NCBI RefSeq assembly: GCF_014851805.1
Contig: NZ_JACVAK010000003.1
Span: 519,501-583,500 of the forward strand
Length of the DNA: 64,000 bases
Reading direction: 5' to 3'
Source: Pseudoxanthomonas sp. PXM02
GTDB taxonomy: Bacteria; Pseudomonadota; Gammaproteobacteria; Xanthomonadales; Xanthomonadaceae
This document shows positions 34,980 to 46,020 of the stretch, piece by piece. Made by a program: the position numbers and the translations under genes. The notes under the pieces are model-generated. The model saw only the letters and a program-made list of their open reading frames with translations, made no database searches and was not told where the DNA came from. Numbering within the stretch: the stretch's first letter is position 1; every line of letters begins with the position of its first letter.

Positions 34980-35390
34980 TTACTGCACGAAACCGATCTT
35001 CAACATCTGCGCGTTCTTGGCGGCTGCCAGGACCTTGGCCATCACGTCGTAATGCGCTTCCGAGTTCGCGTCGATGCGCAGTTCCGGCTGGTTGGTCGGA
35101 TCGCGGCGAACTTCGTTTTCCATCCTTTCCTGCAGATCCGCAACGTTCACCGGACTGTTGTTCCAGTAAACCGTGCCGTCGGCGTTGATCTTCAACTCGA
35201 TCGGCGGCGGCGGTTCCTTGATCTGCGGCGGCGGGTTGATCACACGCTGCGGCAGGGCGACCTCGATCGGGTACGTCATGATCGGGGCGGTCACGATGAA
35301 GATGATCAGGAGCACCAGCATCACGTCCACGAGGGGCGTGACGTTGATGTCGGCCATGGGGCCTTTGCTACCACCACTGCTGAATGCCAT
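34980..35390 (-). CDS. exbD2: Biopolymer transport protein ExbD (ExbD2)
   Basis: A 136-residue ExbD subunit. The membrane helix [20 protein letters not shown] carries Asp22, followed by a periplasmic domain with [22 protein letters not shown], a proline-rich neck, and [25 protein letters not shown]. It differs from ExbD1 mainly in this neck. In Xanthomonas campestris the corresponding exbD2 is needed for plant-related functions but not for iron uptake (established knowledge). Only three bases separate it from exbD1, so the two are cotranscribed. Confidence 0.93.
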   Translation of the reverse strand: MAFSSGGSKGPMADINVTPLVDVMLVLLIIFIVTAPIMTYPIEVALPQRVINPPPQIKEPPPPIELKINADGTVYWNNSPVNVADLQERMENEVRRDPTNQPELRIDANSEAHYDVMAKVLAAAKNAQMLKIGFVQ

Positions 35391-35393
35391 GGC

Positions 35394-35819
35394 TTACTGC
35401 CCCTTCTCTTTCGTGGCCACGTAGCCAATGTCCAGCATGCCCTGACCCTGCGCGATCTTGGTGACTTCCGCGATGACGCCCATCTTGGTCGTCTTGTCGC
35501 CGCGCAGGTTGAGCTTCGGCTGCGGCGACAGCTGGGCCGTACTGGACAGGCGCGACTCAAGGATTTCCTTGCTGACCGGCTCATCGCCCCAGTACAGGTC
35601 ACCGTTCTCCTTGACGGAGATGGTGATCGGCGGGGTTTTCGGACCGTCGTCCTCTTCCTTCGCGATCTGGACCGTCTCCGGCAGATCGATCTTCACTTTG
35701 TGCGACATCAGCGGCGCCGTGATGATGAAGATGATCAGCAGCACCAACATCACGTCCACGAGGGGCGTGACGTTGATCTCGGCCATCGGGCCACCGCTAT
35801 TACCACTACTGAAAGCCAT
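35394..35819 (-). CDS. exbD1: Biopolymer transport protein ExbD (ExbD1)
   Basis: A 141-residue ExbD subunit with the membrane helix [20 protein letters not shown] (Asp22) and a periplasmic domain containing KLNLRGDKTTKMGVIAEVTKIAQGQGM. It forms the proton-driven motor with ExbB and TonB, which powers outer-membrane receptors. It is the middle gene of exbB-exbD1-exbD2, 46 bases after exbB. It shares 20 of the first 36 residues or more with ExbD2, which points to a local gene duplication. Confidence 0.94.
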   Translation of the reverse strand: MAFSSGNSGGPMAEINVTPLVDVMLVLLIIFIITAPLMSHKVKIDLPETVQIAKEEDDGPKTPPITISVKENGDLYWGDEPVSKEILESRLSSTAQLSPQPKLNLRGDKTTKMGVIAEVTKIAQGQGMLDIGYVATKEKGQ

Positions 35820-35865
35820 GACGGGCTCCGTCTAGAACGTTGCGTTGACTGCTTGTACCGCCGGC

Positions 35866-36615
35866 TCAGCGAACGCGCGAGCCGGTGGCGAAGAAGTCGT
35901 GCAGGTCGTGCGCGAACGTGTCGAACTTGGCGATGACGGCCGCATTCGTCTTGCTGAAGAAGTTGTAGGCGAACACGGCCGGGATGGCGACGAACAGACC
36001 GATCGCGGTCATGATCAGCGCTTCACCCACCGGGCCCGCGACGGCGTCGATCGAGGCCTGGCCGGTCGCACCGATGCGGATCAGGGCGCCGTAGATACCC
36101 CACACCGTACCCAGCAGACCCACGAACGGCGCGGTCGCACCGACGGTGGCGAGCAGCGTCATGCCGCCCTGCAGGTTGGTGCTCTCACGGGTCACGGCCT
36201 GGCGCAGGGCGCGGTCCACGAACTCCGAACGGCTCAGGGTTTCGCCCGAACCTTCCGAACGCTGGTGGTGGGCAGCTGCCTGGGCGGCGTCGAGCGCGAT
36301 CTTGGAGAACGGCTCGTTCTTCGGCTGCTCTTCCATCAGACGGATGGCGTCCTGCGCGTTCGGGGTTTCCCAGAACGAGCTGGTGACGCGGTCAGCCTGA
36401 CCCTTCAGGCGGGTGCTACGCAGCACGTTGATGACGGTCCAGTACCAGGACATGGCCGACATGATGACCAGGGTGAGCAGCACGACCCAGGAGACGATGA
36501 ACTCGCCGGGCTTGCTGACCATCTCGCTCATCATGTGCTCGAAGCCCATCTGCGACAGGGCATTCGCGGCGTTGTTGCCCCCGGCGGCGGCGGCGAAAAG
36601 GGTTTCCTGCAGCAT
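35866..36615 (-). CDS. exbB: MotA/TolQ/ExbB proton channel family protein ExbB
   Basis: A 249-residue ExbB with three membrane helices: about 40-62 (FIVSWVVLLTLVIMSAMSWYW), 145-170 (GGMTLLATVGATAPFVGLLGTVWG) and 185-210 (GEALIMTAIGLFVAIPAVFAYN). The GLLGTVWG and AIGLFVAIPAV blocks are characteristic of the channel. It is the stator partner of ExbD and TonB. It lies between tonB (73 bases upstream) and exbD1 on the same strand, forming the classical xanthomonad operon. Confidence 0.95.
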   Translation of the reverse strand: MLQETLFAAAAGGNNAANALSQMGFEHMMSEMVSKPGEFIVSWVVLLTLVIMSAMSWYWTVINVLRSTRLKGQADRVTSSFWETPNAQDAIRLMEEQPKNEPFSKIALDAAQAAAHHQRSEGSGETLSRSEFVDRALRQAVTRESTNLQGGMTLLATVGATAPFVGLLGTVWGIYGALIRIGATGQASIDAVAGPVGEALIMTAIGLFVAIPAVFAYNFFSKTNAAVIAKFDTFAHDLHDFFATGSRVR

Positions 36616-36688
36616 GACGCTTACCTTTATATAAGTGTTGATTGAGAGTGTTGCGGGTTACGTTGAAAACGATCGATGCCAAGTGGCA

Positions 36689-37363
36689 TCAGCCGCCCAT
36701 GTTGAAGTCCACCGGCACGCGGACGCGGCCTGCGGCCTTCTGGCCATTGACGATGGAGGCGTTGAAGCGCCACTTGCGTGCAGCGTCCATCGCGGCGCGA
36801 TCGAGATCGCGATTGCGGCTGGACTTCTCCACCGACACATTGGTCACGTTGCCGTTCGCGTCGACGTCGATGATCAGGATGACCGTACCTTCGATACCTG
36901 CGCGCGCAGCAGCGGGCGGGTAGCGGGGCGGGTTCATGTTCTTCGACGAGATGTCGACGCTGGCGCCGATGTCGGCGACCGCTGCCGGGGGAGCCGGCGG
37001 CGAGGGCGGCGTCACGATGTCGGTCGGACGCGGCTCGGCGATGTCGACGGGCGGTGCTTCCGGCGGCGGCGGCAGCGGCGTGGTGCGCGGCGGCGCCAGG
37101 TTCTTGACCGGCGGCGGCGGCGTATCCTGCGGCGGCGGCGGCGGCGGCGGCGGGGGAGGCGGCGGGGGAGCATCGACGATGACGACCGATGTACGGCGCT
37201 CCTTCTCCTTCTCTGCCGGCGGAGCGACCGCCGGGATCAGCAGCGCAAGCAGGGCCGCTGCGTGCAACGCGATCACGAAGGCAATACCGATGATACGGGG
37301 CCAGTTGAGGCTGTTGTCCTCTTCCTGCTCCCGGTACCTGTTGATGACCAGTTGTTCAGCCAT
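36689..37363 (-). CDS. tonB: Energy transducer TonB
   Basis: A 224-residue TonB. One N-terminal membrane helix (about 22-44, GIAFVIALHAAALLALLI) contains the conserved histidine. It is followed by an exceptional proline run of about a dozen residues and further proline-rich sequence to about residue 105, which spans the periplasm. The C-terminal domain has NPPRYPPAAARAGIEGTV and ARKWRFNASIVNG, and binds receptor TonB boxes. It starts the tonB-exbB-exbD1-exbD2 unit. A candidate promoter and a strong leader hairpin lie upstream. Confidence 0.95.
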   Translation of the reverse strand: MAEQLVINRYREQEEDNSLNWPRIIGIAFVIALHAAALLALLIPAVAPPAEKEKERRTSVVIVDAPPPPPPPPPPPPPQDTPPPPVKNLAPPRTTPLPPPPEAPPVDIAEPRPTDIVTPPSPPAPPAAVADIGASVDISSKNMNPPRYPPAAARAGIEGTVILIIDVDANGNVTNVSVEKSSRNRDLDRAAMDAARKWRFNASIVNGQKAAGRVRVPVDFNMGG

Positions 37364-37413
37364 GCGCCAATTAACTCAAGGTTGATACGGGCGCCGGAGC
37401 GCCTCGTTGATTC

Positions 37414-37451
37414 TGGGTCCTGCCGGTAGTTTTTACCGGCGGAACCCCCAG
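37414..37451 (-). other. Leader hairpin in the tonB 5' region
   Basis: GCCGGTA (37422-37428) and TACCGGC (37434-37440) form a perfect seven-base stem around GTTTT, and the flanking CTGGG/CCCAG and TCC/GGA bases extend it imperfectly. It lies 50-90 bases upstream of the tonB start on the transcribed strand, and is not followed by T residues, so it is probably a leader structure and not a terminator. Confidence 0.45.
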
Positions 37452-37484
37452 CTTATACCAATCCGACGCTCCGGTGCCATCATC

Positions 37485-37512
37485 CGTATGGATTTTTGGC
37501 CTTCGGTGTCAA
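37485..37512 (-). promoter_or_regulatory. Candidate promoter of the tonB operon
   Basis: On the minus strand a perfect -35 box TTGACA (37507-37512) is followed after 16 bases by CATACG (37485-37490), a weak -10 element. A second AT-rich element TATAAG lies at 37452-37457. All are in the gap between the TPR gene stop and tonB. Confidence 0.4.
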
Positions 37513-37521
37513 CGAATCACG

Positions 37522-38718
37522 TTACGGGAGCGCGATGATCTTCTTTGCGTCTTCCGGCTTCTTCAATCCCTTGTCAAGCGCGGCACGCGCGGCGGTCTTG
37601 GCCTCCGGGATACGGCCTTCCTGCCACAGGACCCGTGCGAGGTTTAGGTAGGTCTCGCCGTCCTTGGAGAGCGGCGCGGCCTTCTGCCAAGCCTCGATGG
37701 CCTGCGGAATCTGCTCGGAGTAATAGTAGGCCTGCGCCAGTGCCAGCTGGGTCTGGTAGTCGGGCTTCAGGACGCCCTTCTGCAGTCCTTCATTGACGAC
37801 CGAGATGACATCCTTTTCTCTGCCGTCCATGTTGGCGTAGGTCACGTAGAGCTGACGGTACTCTTTCTCGTCGGTGAGCTGGCCAGCGGCACGCAGCTTT
37901 TCCAGCGTCGTAGCGGCCTTGTCGAACTGGTCCGCCTGCTGGTAGGTGGCCACCAGGTTCATCTGGGTCTTCTTGTCGGACGGGTTCTTGGCCGCCATCT
38001 GTTCGGCGATCTTCACGGCTTCTGCCGGGCGCTCCGCACTAATCAGCGAGGCCAGCAACAGGCCATACCAGTTGTCCTTCGGCTCGGGCGTAGCAGCAAT
38101 GGCCTGTTCAAGCACTGGGATAGCCTCGGCGTACTTCTCCATCTGGTAGAGCGCCTGACCCTTCTGGATGAGGTCTTCCGGCTTGTTGGACTTGGTCTCC
38201 GCCAGGTAACGGTCCAAGTTGGCCATCCCGGGGGCGAATTCGTCGTCCTGCAACTGGAGCTGGGCCAGCATCACCATTGACTGGTAGTGCGCGTTGTTGT
38301 CCAGCGCGTTGAGATCGATGACCTGCTGCAACAGCTGCTTTGCGGTCGCGGTGTCGTCCATGTTGTACGCCGCCTGTGCGCCGAGCTGCGCGGCCATCGC
38401 CTTGTCGTACTCGTTGGCGGCAGGTTCGGCCAGCAGTTCCTTCGCCAGCGTCAGCGTTTCGGCGTCGTTGTCGTCCTTTTCATAAGCCTTGAACAACTTG
38501 CTGAGCTTGCCCTGCATCTTGCTGGACGGCTTGGTCTTGGGTTCCTCGCGGGTCGCGTCCGGGTACCGCACCTCAGGCTTCTGGCTCTTGCCGCGAGACT
38601 CGCCCTTGCGGTCTGCGGAGCGGGCGCCTTGCGCCGACGCATCGGCGACGACGGCACCGCCGAACGCGGCCAGCAACATCAGACTGAGAAGGGTTTTCCG
38701 GGGCATGCGGTGCTTCAT
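37522..38718 (-). CDS. Tetratricopeptide repeat (TPR) protein, exported
   Basis: A 398-residue exported protein. The N-terminus has a signal peptide (MKHRMPRKTLLSLMLLAAFGGAVVADASAQG), then a basic, low-complexity stretch (about 33-65), then at least eight TPR-like helical pairs, such as YDKAMAAQLGAQAAYNMDDTATAKQLLQQVI, KYAEAIPVLEQAIAATPEP and GETYLNLARVLWQEGRIPEAKTAARAAL. TPR proteins bind partner proteins; the partner here is unknown, but the position directly upstream of tonB on the same strand suggests a periplasmic role in receptor energisation (inference). The start was placed at the ATG with GAGG seven bases upstream. Confidence 0.88.
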   Translation of the reverse strand: MKHRMPRKTLLSLMLLAAFGGAVVADASAQGARSADRKGESRGKSQKPEVRYPDATREEPKTKPSSKMQGKLSKLFKAYEKDDNDAETLTLAKELLAEPAANEYDKAMAAQLGAQAAYNMDDTATAKQLLQQVIDLNALDNNAHYQSMVMLAQLQLQDDEFAPGMANLDRYLAETKSNKPEDLIQKGQALYQMEKYAEAIPVLEQAIAATPEPKDNWYGLLLASLISAERPAEAVKIAEQMAAKNPSDKKTQMNLVATYQQADQFDKAATTLEKLRAAGQLTDEKEYRQLYVTYANMDGREKDVISVVNEGLQKGVLKPDYQTQLALAQAYYYSEQIPQAIEAWQKAAPLSKDGETYLNLARVLWQEGRIPEAKTAARAALDKGLKKPEDAKKIIALP

Positions 38719-38852
38719 GTTTAAACCTCGTGGGGCCATGCAGAAGGAGACGCGTTCGTCCCGTCTGCGTGCGGGGCCGGCAAAACTAACAGAAACCAAG
38801 GGAAGGCGGATACCGTTTCAGGTGCTGCTTCGCAGCAATACCCGGGCGTGTG

Positions 38853-39659
38853 TCAGCCACATTTCGGTGCGTTTCCGGCCTTCCTGGCCGCCTCGTAGGT
38901 GGGTACGAGGGAGGGTGCGTCACGTTCGAGTTCGCGAATGCGATTCGCGGGATCCGGGTGGGTCGACAGCCATTGCGGGGAACGTCCGCCGCTGGCGGCC
39001 ATCATGTTCTGCCAGAGGCCAACGGCTTGGCGCGGATCGAACCCGGCTTGCGCCATCAGCCGCTGTCCGACGACATCGGCCTCGCTCTCTTGCGTGCGCG
39101 ACCCCGGCAACAGGAACGCCGCTTGCGCCGTCATGCCGCCCAGTTGGTTGACGGTGTTGGCTGCACCCTCACCGTAGCGGGCACCTGCCAGGGCACCCAG
39201 CACGCCGAGGCCGGTCTGTGCGCCCATCTGTCGCGTGATGCGCTCTTCGTGATGTCGCGCAATCACATGGCCAATTTCGTGTCCCAGCACGGCGGCCAGC
39301 TGATCCTGATTCTTGGCAACCGTGAAGATGCCGGTGTTCACGCCGACCTTGCCGCCGGGCAGCGCAAACGCGTTGGGTTCGTTGTCGGCAAAGACCGCAG
39401 TTTCCCAAGCCACGCTACGCTGCTCTGGCGGCAGCTGCCGCACCAAGGCGTTGACGACGCAGGTGACGTAGGCGTTCTGCTTCGCATCACGGCTGAGGGT
39501 TTCTTTCGCCTTGGTCTCGGCGAAAGCCTGGGCGCCCAACTGGTCCAACTGCGCCTGCGACACACCGCCGACCATCTGCGTGCGCCCGGTGGGCGAGGTG
39601 GTGGTGGCACAGGCGGTCAGGCCCAGCACCATGGCGGTTCCGAGGATCCGGAGTTTCAT
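38853..39659 (-). CDS. M48 family metalloprotease lipoprotein
   Basis: A 268-residue zinc protease of family M48, similar to LoiP/YggG and BepA. A lipoprotein signal ends at lipobox LTAC (Cys17). The zinc-binding motif is HEIGH (127-131) in VLGHEIGHVIARHHEER, and the third ligand glutamate is in SRTQESEADVVGQRL. The closing segment WLSTHPDPANRIRELE is typical of this branch. It probably performs quality control of envelope proteins. The start was set at the ATG before the lipoprotein signal; upstream codons are not signal-like. It is downstream of the CPBP gene on the same strand with a 69-base gap. Confidence 0.92.
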   Translation of the reverse strand: MKLRILGTAMVLGLTACATTTSPTGRTQMVGGVSQAQLDQLGAQAFAETKAKETLSRDAKQNAYVTCVVNALVRQLPPEQRSVAWETAVFADNEPNAFALPGGKVGVNTGIFTVAKNQDQLAAVLGHEIGHVIARHHEERITRQMGAQTGLGVLGALAGARYGEGAANTVNQLGGMTAQAAFLLPGSRTQESEADVVGQRLMAQAGFDPRQAVGLWQNMMAASGGRSPQWLSTHPDPANRIRELERDAPSLVPTYEAARKAGNAPKCG

Positions 39660-39728
39660 GCTCGCCCCCTGCGACATTGCGTGACACCAGAGTCTGGGCA
39701 AGCGCGTCTTAAACTTTCGTCAATCACA

Positions 39729-40562
39729 TTAGACCTGGGCGCCGCCGTAAACCTGCAGGACAGCCAGCGCTATCGCATTGTTCAGGATGTGGGCGGCGAT
39801 GGCGGCCCACAGGGTGCCCGTCCGGCGGTAGACCCAGGCGAAGATGCCGCCCATGCCGGCGTAGACCATGATCAGGAACAGCGTGCTGGCTGCGGGTTTG
39901 CCGTTGAGGCCTGGAAGTTCGTGGACCAGCGCGAATGCGAGGCTGCTGAGGACCAGGCCCAGCGTCGGCCACCCGGCCTGCCATAGCCGTCCGAACAGCA
40001 CTCGGCGGAACAGCAGTTCCTCGTACAGCGGCGCCAGGACCACCGCGAACAGCGCCAGGAAGACCGGGAACCGGGCGAACCCTTCCTTGATCAGGTCCAG
40101 GTTGCTGGGTTCAAGATCCAGCCCCAGCGCGCGCCCACCGGCACTCATCAACGAACTGAAGAGGAATGTCACCAGGCCTGCCGCCAGCGCCCATCCCCAC
40201 GTGGCGGGCTTGGCCAGTCGGGAGGTGGATTCGCGTCGCTCGATCGGAGTCGCGCGACGGCGCCAGAAATAAAGCGCGAGGGCGCTTCCCCCAGTGCTGA
40301 CCAGCGTCATGACGATCAGGAAAAGGACCGGTGGCGTCCCGAGTTGAGCCTGCAAGGCTTGCGCGTCGGGCGCACCGCCCGCCTGTTGCGCCAGCTGTAT
40401 GCCCCGCCAGGCTGCCCAGCCGAACAGGCCCAGCATCAGCGTCGAGAACGACAGCGTGACAGCAAGCGCGAGGTCGAGGACGAACGCCGGCAGTACGCTG
40501 CGCAGGGGCAGCGCAGCAGGTGTCGTATCCGTGGCGTCGGGCAGGGGGCGAACCTCGCTCAT
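39729..40562 (-). CDS. CPBP family intramembrane glutamic/metalloprotease
   Basis: A 277-residue integral membrane protein with about eight helices. The CPBP (Abi) protease motifs are present: EELLFR in PLYEELLFRRVLFG, FALVHELPGL and HILNNAIALAVL, giving the catalytic Glu-Glu-x3-Arg, His and His-x3-Asn. Bacterial relatives process membrane-anchored proteins or bacteriocin-related peptides; no such gene is nearby. It lies ten bases downstream of gyrB on the same strand, so it can be read through from it. Confidence 0.9.
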   Translation of the reverse strand: MSEVRPLPDATDTTPAALPLRSVLPAFVLDLALAVTLSFSTLMLGLFGWAAWRGIQLAQQAGGAPDAQALQAQLGTPPVLFLIVMTLVSTGGSALALYFWRRRATPIERRESTSRLAKPATWGWALAAGLVTFLFSSLMSAGGRALGLDLEPSNLDLIKEGFARFPVFLALFAVVLAPLYEELLFRRVLFGRLWQAGWPTLGLVLSSLAFALVHELPGLNGKPAASTLFLIMVYAGMGGIFAWVYRRTGTLWAAIAAHILNNAIALAVLQVYGGAQV

Positions 40563-40572
40563 GCGTGCAGCG

Positions 40573-43119
<2,547 letters not shown>

Positions 43120-43159
43120 TTATAGCACTGGTGCACACTTAGCCCCCGCTCAGCACGCC

Positions 43160-44257
43160 TCACACCCGATTGATGACGCCTTGTTCCACGTGGAACAGCG
43201 AAGGACTGACCGTGGCGGGATCCAGCCCCGCTGGGACTTCGGTGCCAGTGATGAAGACCTGTGCGCCGCTGGCAAGCAAGCGCTCCAGGATGCGCCGCTG
43301 ATGATGGCGATCCAGCTCCGAGGCGAGATCGTCCAATGCTATGACGGGCCACTCGCCACGCCGGCGGGCGAAATCCTGGGCCTGGGCCAGCAGGCAGGAG
43401 AGGGCGGTCAGCTTGGCTTGGCCGCGCGACAGCGTTTCCCGTTGGGGCAGGCTGGAGTAGTCGATACGCCAATCGGCTCGATGGGGCCCGACGGTGGTGT
43501 AACCAGCGCTGCGATCCCGGTCCCGTGCCAGCAGCAGCGCATCTCCCAACGCCAACTCGTGCCTGCGCCAACCCGGTTGGAACGCCAGCGTCGCAGTGCC
43601 CAATGACGGCGCCAGCTCAGCGATAACCGTCGAGAGGTCCTGCTGCAGCGCGTCCAGATACCGCTGGCGATGATCCGTCAGCGGTTCGCCAGCTTCCGCG
43701 AGCTCATGATCCCAGGCATCCAGCTGTCCGCCGCCGACCCCGGCTTTCAACAGGGCATTACGCTGCTTCAGCGCACGGGCATACCGACGCCACAGCGGCA
43801 GAAAGCCACCTTCTCGTCCCTGTTCCACGTGGAACAAGCCCCAATCCATGAAGCGACGCCGTGGTTCGCCACCACCTGTAACCAGGGCATGGCTACCAGG
43901 TTCGAAACTGACCACCGCCAGCGCCGCACATAGATCACCCAGCTGCGCCACGTTTTCGCCATCCAAACGACCGGTCCACGCCTGGCCGCTATGCCGCAAG
44001 CCGGCGCGGCGCTGACGACCTTGGGTGGCTTCCCGCCACTCCACGAAGACTTCGACTGCCTCCGCCCCGGTCCGGACGAGGCCGTCGCGCACTCTGCCCC
44101 GGAAGCTCCGCCCATAGGCCATCAGATGCAGCGCCTCCAGCAAACTGGTCTTGCCTGCGCCGTTGTCGCCCGTGATCAGGTTGATGCCAGGTTCGGGGGT
44201 CATCGAGACCTGAGGGAATCGCCGCAAGCAGCTGGCTTCCAGGCGCGTCACTTCCAC
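43160..44257 (-). CDS. recF: DNA replication and repair protein RecF
   Basis: A 365-residue RecF, an SMC-like ATPase that helps load RecA at gaps. The Walker A motif is GDNGAGKTSLLEALH (about 30-44), the signature motif TLSRGQAK (about 280) and the Walker B is VIALDDLASELD. Two parS palindromes lie inside the gene at 43182-43197 and 43822-43837; read in the recF frame both encode LFHVEQG, once in the conserved DWGLFHVEQ region and once at the C-terminus. It lies between dnaN and gyrB on the same strand as usual. Confidence 0.95.
   Translation of the reverse strand: MEVTRLEASCLRRFPQVSMTPEPGINLITGDNGAGKTSLLEALHLMAYGRSFRGRVRDGLVRTGAEAVEVFVEWREATQGRQRRAGLRHSGQAWTGRLDGENVAQLGDLCAALAVVSFEPGSHALVTGGGEPRRRFMDWGLFHVEQGREGGFLPLWRRYARALKQRNALLKAGVGGGQLDAWDHELAEAGEPLTDHRQRYLDALQQDLSTVIAELAPSLGTATLAFQPGWRRHELALGDALLLARDRDRSAGYTTVGPHRADWRIDYSSLPQRETLSRGQAKLTALSCLLAQAQDFARRRGEWPVIALDDLASELDRHHQRRILERLLASGAQVFITGTEVPAGLDPATVSPSLFHVEQGVINRV
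43182..43197. other. parS site 1 (ParB binding), inside recF 3' end
   Basis: Perfect 16-base palindrome TGTTCCACGTGGAACA, a well-known form of the chromosomal parS sequence. It encodes part of the LFHVEQG peptide near the RecF C-terminus. Confidence 0.88.
43822..43837. other. parS site 2 (ParB binding), inside recF
   Basis: Second perfect copy of TGTTCCACGTGGAACA, 640 bases from site 1, inside recF where it encodes part of GLFHVEQG. Confidence 0.88.
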
Positions 44258-44394
44258 GCGGAGGGGCTCCGGCGGGAGAACACGAAAGCGAGGTCCGGTA
44301 AGACGGTTAGAGGTGCGGATGGCTGCAGCGACATGGCGGGAATTCTAGCGTGCAGCCTCATCAGACCCCCGAGGCTTCTACGGTCAGAAACGAG

Positions 44395-44418
44395 ATCGCC
44401 CGGCATGGGCCGGGCGAT
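44395..44418 (-). terminator. Hairpin downstream of dnaN
   Basis: Ten-base perfect stem ATCGCCCGGC / GCCGGGCGAT with a four-base loop in the dnaN-recF gap. On the minus strand it is followed by CTCGTTTCTG, a weak T tract, so it may reduce rather than stop read-through into recF. Confidence 0.5.
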
Positions 44419-44424
44419 GGATCG

Positions 44425-44440
44425 TGTTCCACGTGGAACA
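44425..44440. other. parS site 3 (ParB binding), between dnaN and recF
   Basis: Third perfect copy of TGTTCCACGTGGAACA, seven bases from the dnaN stop codon. The three sites lie within 1.26 kb and about 1.3-2.6 kb from the DnaA boxes, where origin-proximal parS sites are expected. Confidence 0.9.
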
Positions 44441-44446
44441 GACGGA

Positions 44447-45547
44447 TCAGAGGCGCAGCGGCATCACGACATGCCGGGACTTCTCGCTGCTGGCCTCACG
44501 GACCAGGGCAGACGAATTGGCATCACGCAGTTGCAGCACGATGTGCTCGTCGCGCAACGCAGACAAAGCGTCCAGCAGGTAGTTCACGTTGAAGCCGATC
44601 GCCAGGCCATCAACCTTGGTGTCGGCCTCGATCTCTTCCTGCGCCTCTTCCTGTTCGGGGTTGTGGGCACTGATCTTCAACTGGCCAGGCGAGACTTCGA
44701 CGCGGACGCCGCGGTACTTCTCGTTGGACAGGATCGCGGCACGCTGAAGGGCTGCACGCAGCACCTCTCGGTCCAGCAGGACCTCGCGATCTGCGCCGAT
44801 CGGAATCACCGCGGCATAGTCCGGGAAGCGTCCATCGATCAGTTTCGATGTAAAAGTGACATCGTCCCGCTTCACGCGGATGTGGCTACGCCCGACTTCC
44901 AGCTCCAGCGCACGATCGCCGCCTTCCAGCAGTCGCTGCAGTTCGGTTACACCCTTGCGCGGCACGATGATCTGACGCTTGCCGACGGGTGCGCCTTCCA
45001 GCTGAGACTCGCACATGGCCAACCGATGGCCATCGGTCGCGACGCAGCGCAGGGTGCGCTCGCTTAGGTCGAACAGCAGGCCGTTGAGGTAATAGCGCAC
45101 GTCCTGCTGCGCCATCGCGAACGACGTCCGTTCGATCAGTTCCTTCAGCGTCGCTTCCGGCACTTCGATGCGCTCGGTGGCTTCTACTTCGTCCACTGAG
45201 GGGAAATCATTGGCGGGCAGGGTGGCCAGCGTGAAACGGCTGCGTCCGGCCTGCACCGTGACCTTGTCGCCCATCTGGCTGACGGTGACTTTGCTGCCAT
45301 CGGGCAGCGCACGAATGATGTCGAACAGCTTGCGCGCAGGAATCGTGGTTTCGCCGTCCTGTGCGTCATCGACCGCACTGCGGGAAATCATTTCGACTTC
45401 CAGGTCGGTACCCGTCAGCGACAACTGGCCGTTCTGTACCTGAACCAGGAAATTCGCCAGGACCGGCAAGGTCTGCCGGCGTTCTACCACGTTGACCACC
45501 TGGGCCAACGGCTTGAGGAAAGCTTCGCGCTGCAGACTGAAACGCAT
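44447..45547 (-). CDS. dnaN: DNA polymerase III subunit beta (sliding clamp)
   Basis: A 366-residue beta clamp, the processivity ring of DNA polymerase III. It opens MRFSLQREAFLKPLAQVVNVVERRQTLPVLANFLV and shows the three repeated clamp domains, with SRFTLATLPANDFPS, FAMAQQDVRYYLNGLLF, TDGHRLA and the terminal SSEKSRHVVMPLRL, whose VMPLRL tail forms part of the protein-binding pocket. Length is standard. Upstream is the origin-like gap to dnaA, and downstream is recF after 189 bases that hold a hairpin and parS site 3. Confidence 0.97.
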   Translation of the reverse strand: MRFSLQREAFLKPLAQVVNVVERRQTLPVLANFLVQVQNGQLSLTGTDLEVEMISRSAVDDAQDGETTIPARKLFDIIRALPDGSKVTVSQMGDKVTVQAGRSRFTLATLPANDFPSVDEVEATERIEVPEATLKELIERTSFAMAQQDVRYYLNGLLFDLSERTLRCVATDGHRLAMCESQLEGAPVGKRQIIVPRKGVTELQRLLEGGDRALELEVGRSHIRVKRDDVTFTSKLIDGRFPDYAAVIPIGADREVLLDREVLRAALQRAAILSNEKYRGVRVEVSPGQLKISAHNPEQEEAQEEIEADTKVDGLAIGFNVNYLLDALSALRDEHIVLQLRDANSSALVREASSEKSRHVVMPLRL

Positions 45548-45712
45548 GAGTGTTGGAGCCCCTTAGCTTTGGATTTTTAAGACTAAAAGCTTAAAAGCTG
45601 GTGGTGATGGTAGGCCTGAAAATCCGGGAAAACCTACCTAACCCCATGAATTCGCTTTGTTTTTTCTTCCCCCAACCCGGTGGACAGGGTCGGTTGCAGC
45701 TGTGTCGGAACC

Positions 45713-45721
45713 TGTGGACAA
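45713..45721 (-). promoter_or_regulatory. DnaA box (TTGTCCACA on the minus strand)
   Basis: TGTGGACAA on the plus strand is one substitution from the consensus TTATCCACA read on the minus strand. It lies 27 bases from the perfect box at 45748, in the opposite orientation. Confidence 0.7.
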
Positions 45722-45747
45722 CTTTTGCCTCTGAAAGCGCACACATC

Positions 45748-45756
45748 TTATCCACA
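45748..45756 (+). promoter_or_regulatory. DnaA box (TTATCCACA)
   Basis: Exact match to the high-affinity DnaA box consensus in the dnaA-dnaN intergenic region. Confidence 0.85.
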
Positions 45757-46020
45757 GATCGTGCGCCCGGTTGCCCACGAAGTTATGCGTTGCCGTCCCC
45801 GGACCGCTTGCCTACAGTGCGCTCCAGGTTGGGCAGCGCGATCCTGCTGGCGACGCAAGACGGCGCCGCGATCAGTGCGAACCTTCCGGTCCGGTACCCG
45901 ATCACGACACACGCAGGGCCGGTGAAGGCCTGCACGTACCGCAAAGCGACCTGTATTGCCCGGACAGATGAAGCACCGATCGAAGACTCGCCGATAGCGC
46001 GGCCCGATGCAGCCGTGCGC

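Larger units (their letters stand above)
45548..46020. other. oriC: Probable replication origin region (oriC) between dnaA and dnaN
   Basis: This 473-base gap holds no gene. It contains a perfect DnaA box TTATCCACA (45748-45756) and an inverted TTGTCCACA box (45713-45721), an AT-rich tract near dnaN (about 45560-45600, with runs such as ATTTTTAAGACTAAAAGC) that could be the unwinding element, and a T-rich tract at 45656-45670. The dnaA/dnaN setting and three parS sites nearby support origin function. Further boxes lie upstream of dnaA, so the functional origin might extend to or lie on that side. Confidence 0.7.

Noticed and set aside
37100..37170. GGC-rich tandem array in tonB that looked like a simple sequence repeat or CRISPR-like array
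   Set aside because: It encodes the proline run of TonB; there are no spacers, and proline-rich spans are normal for this protein.
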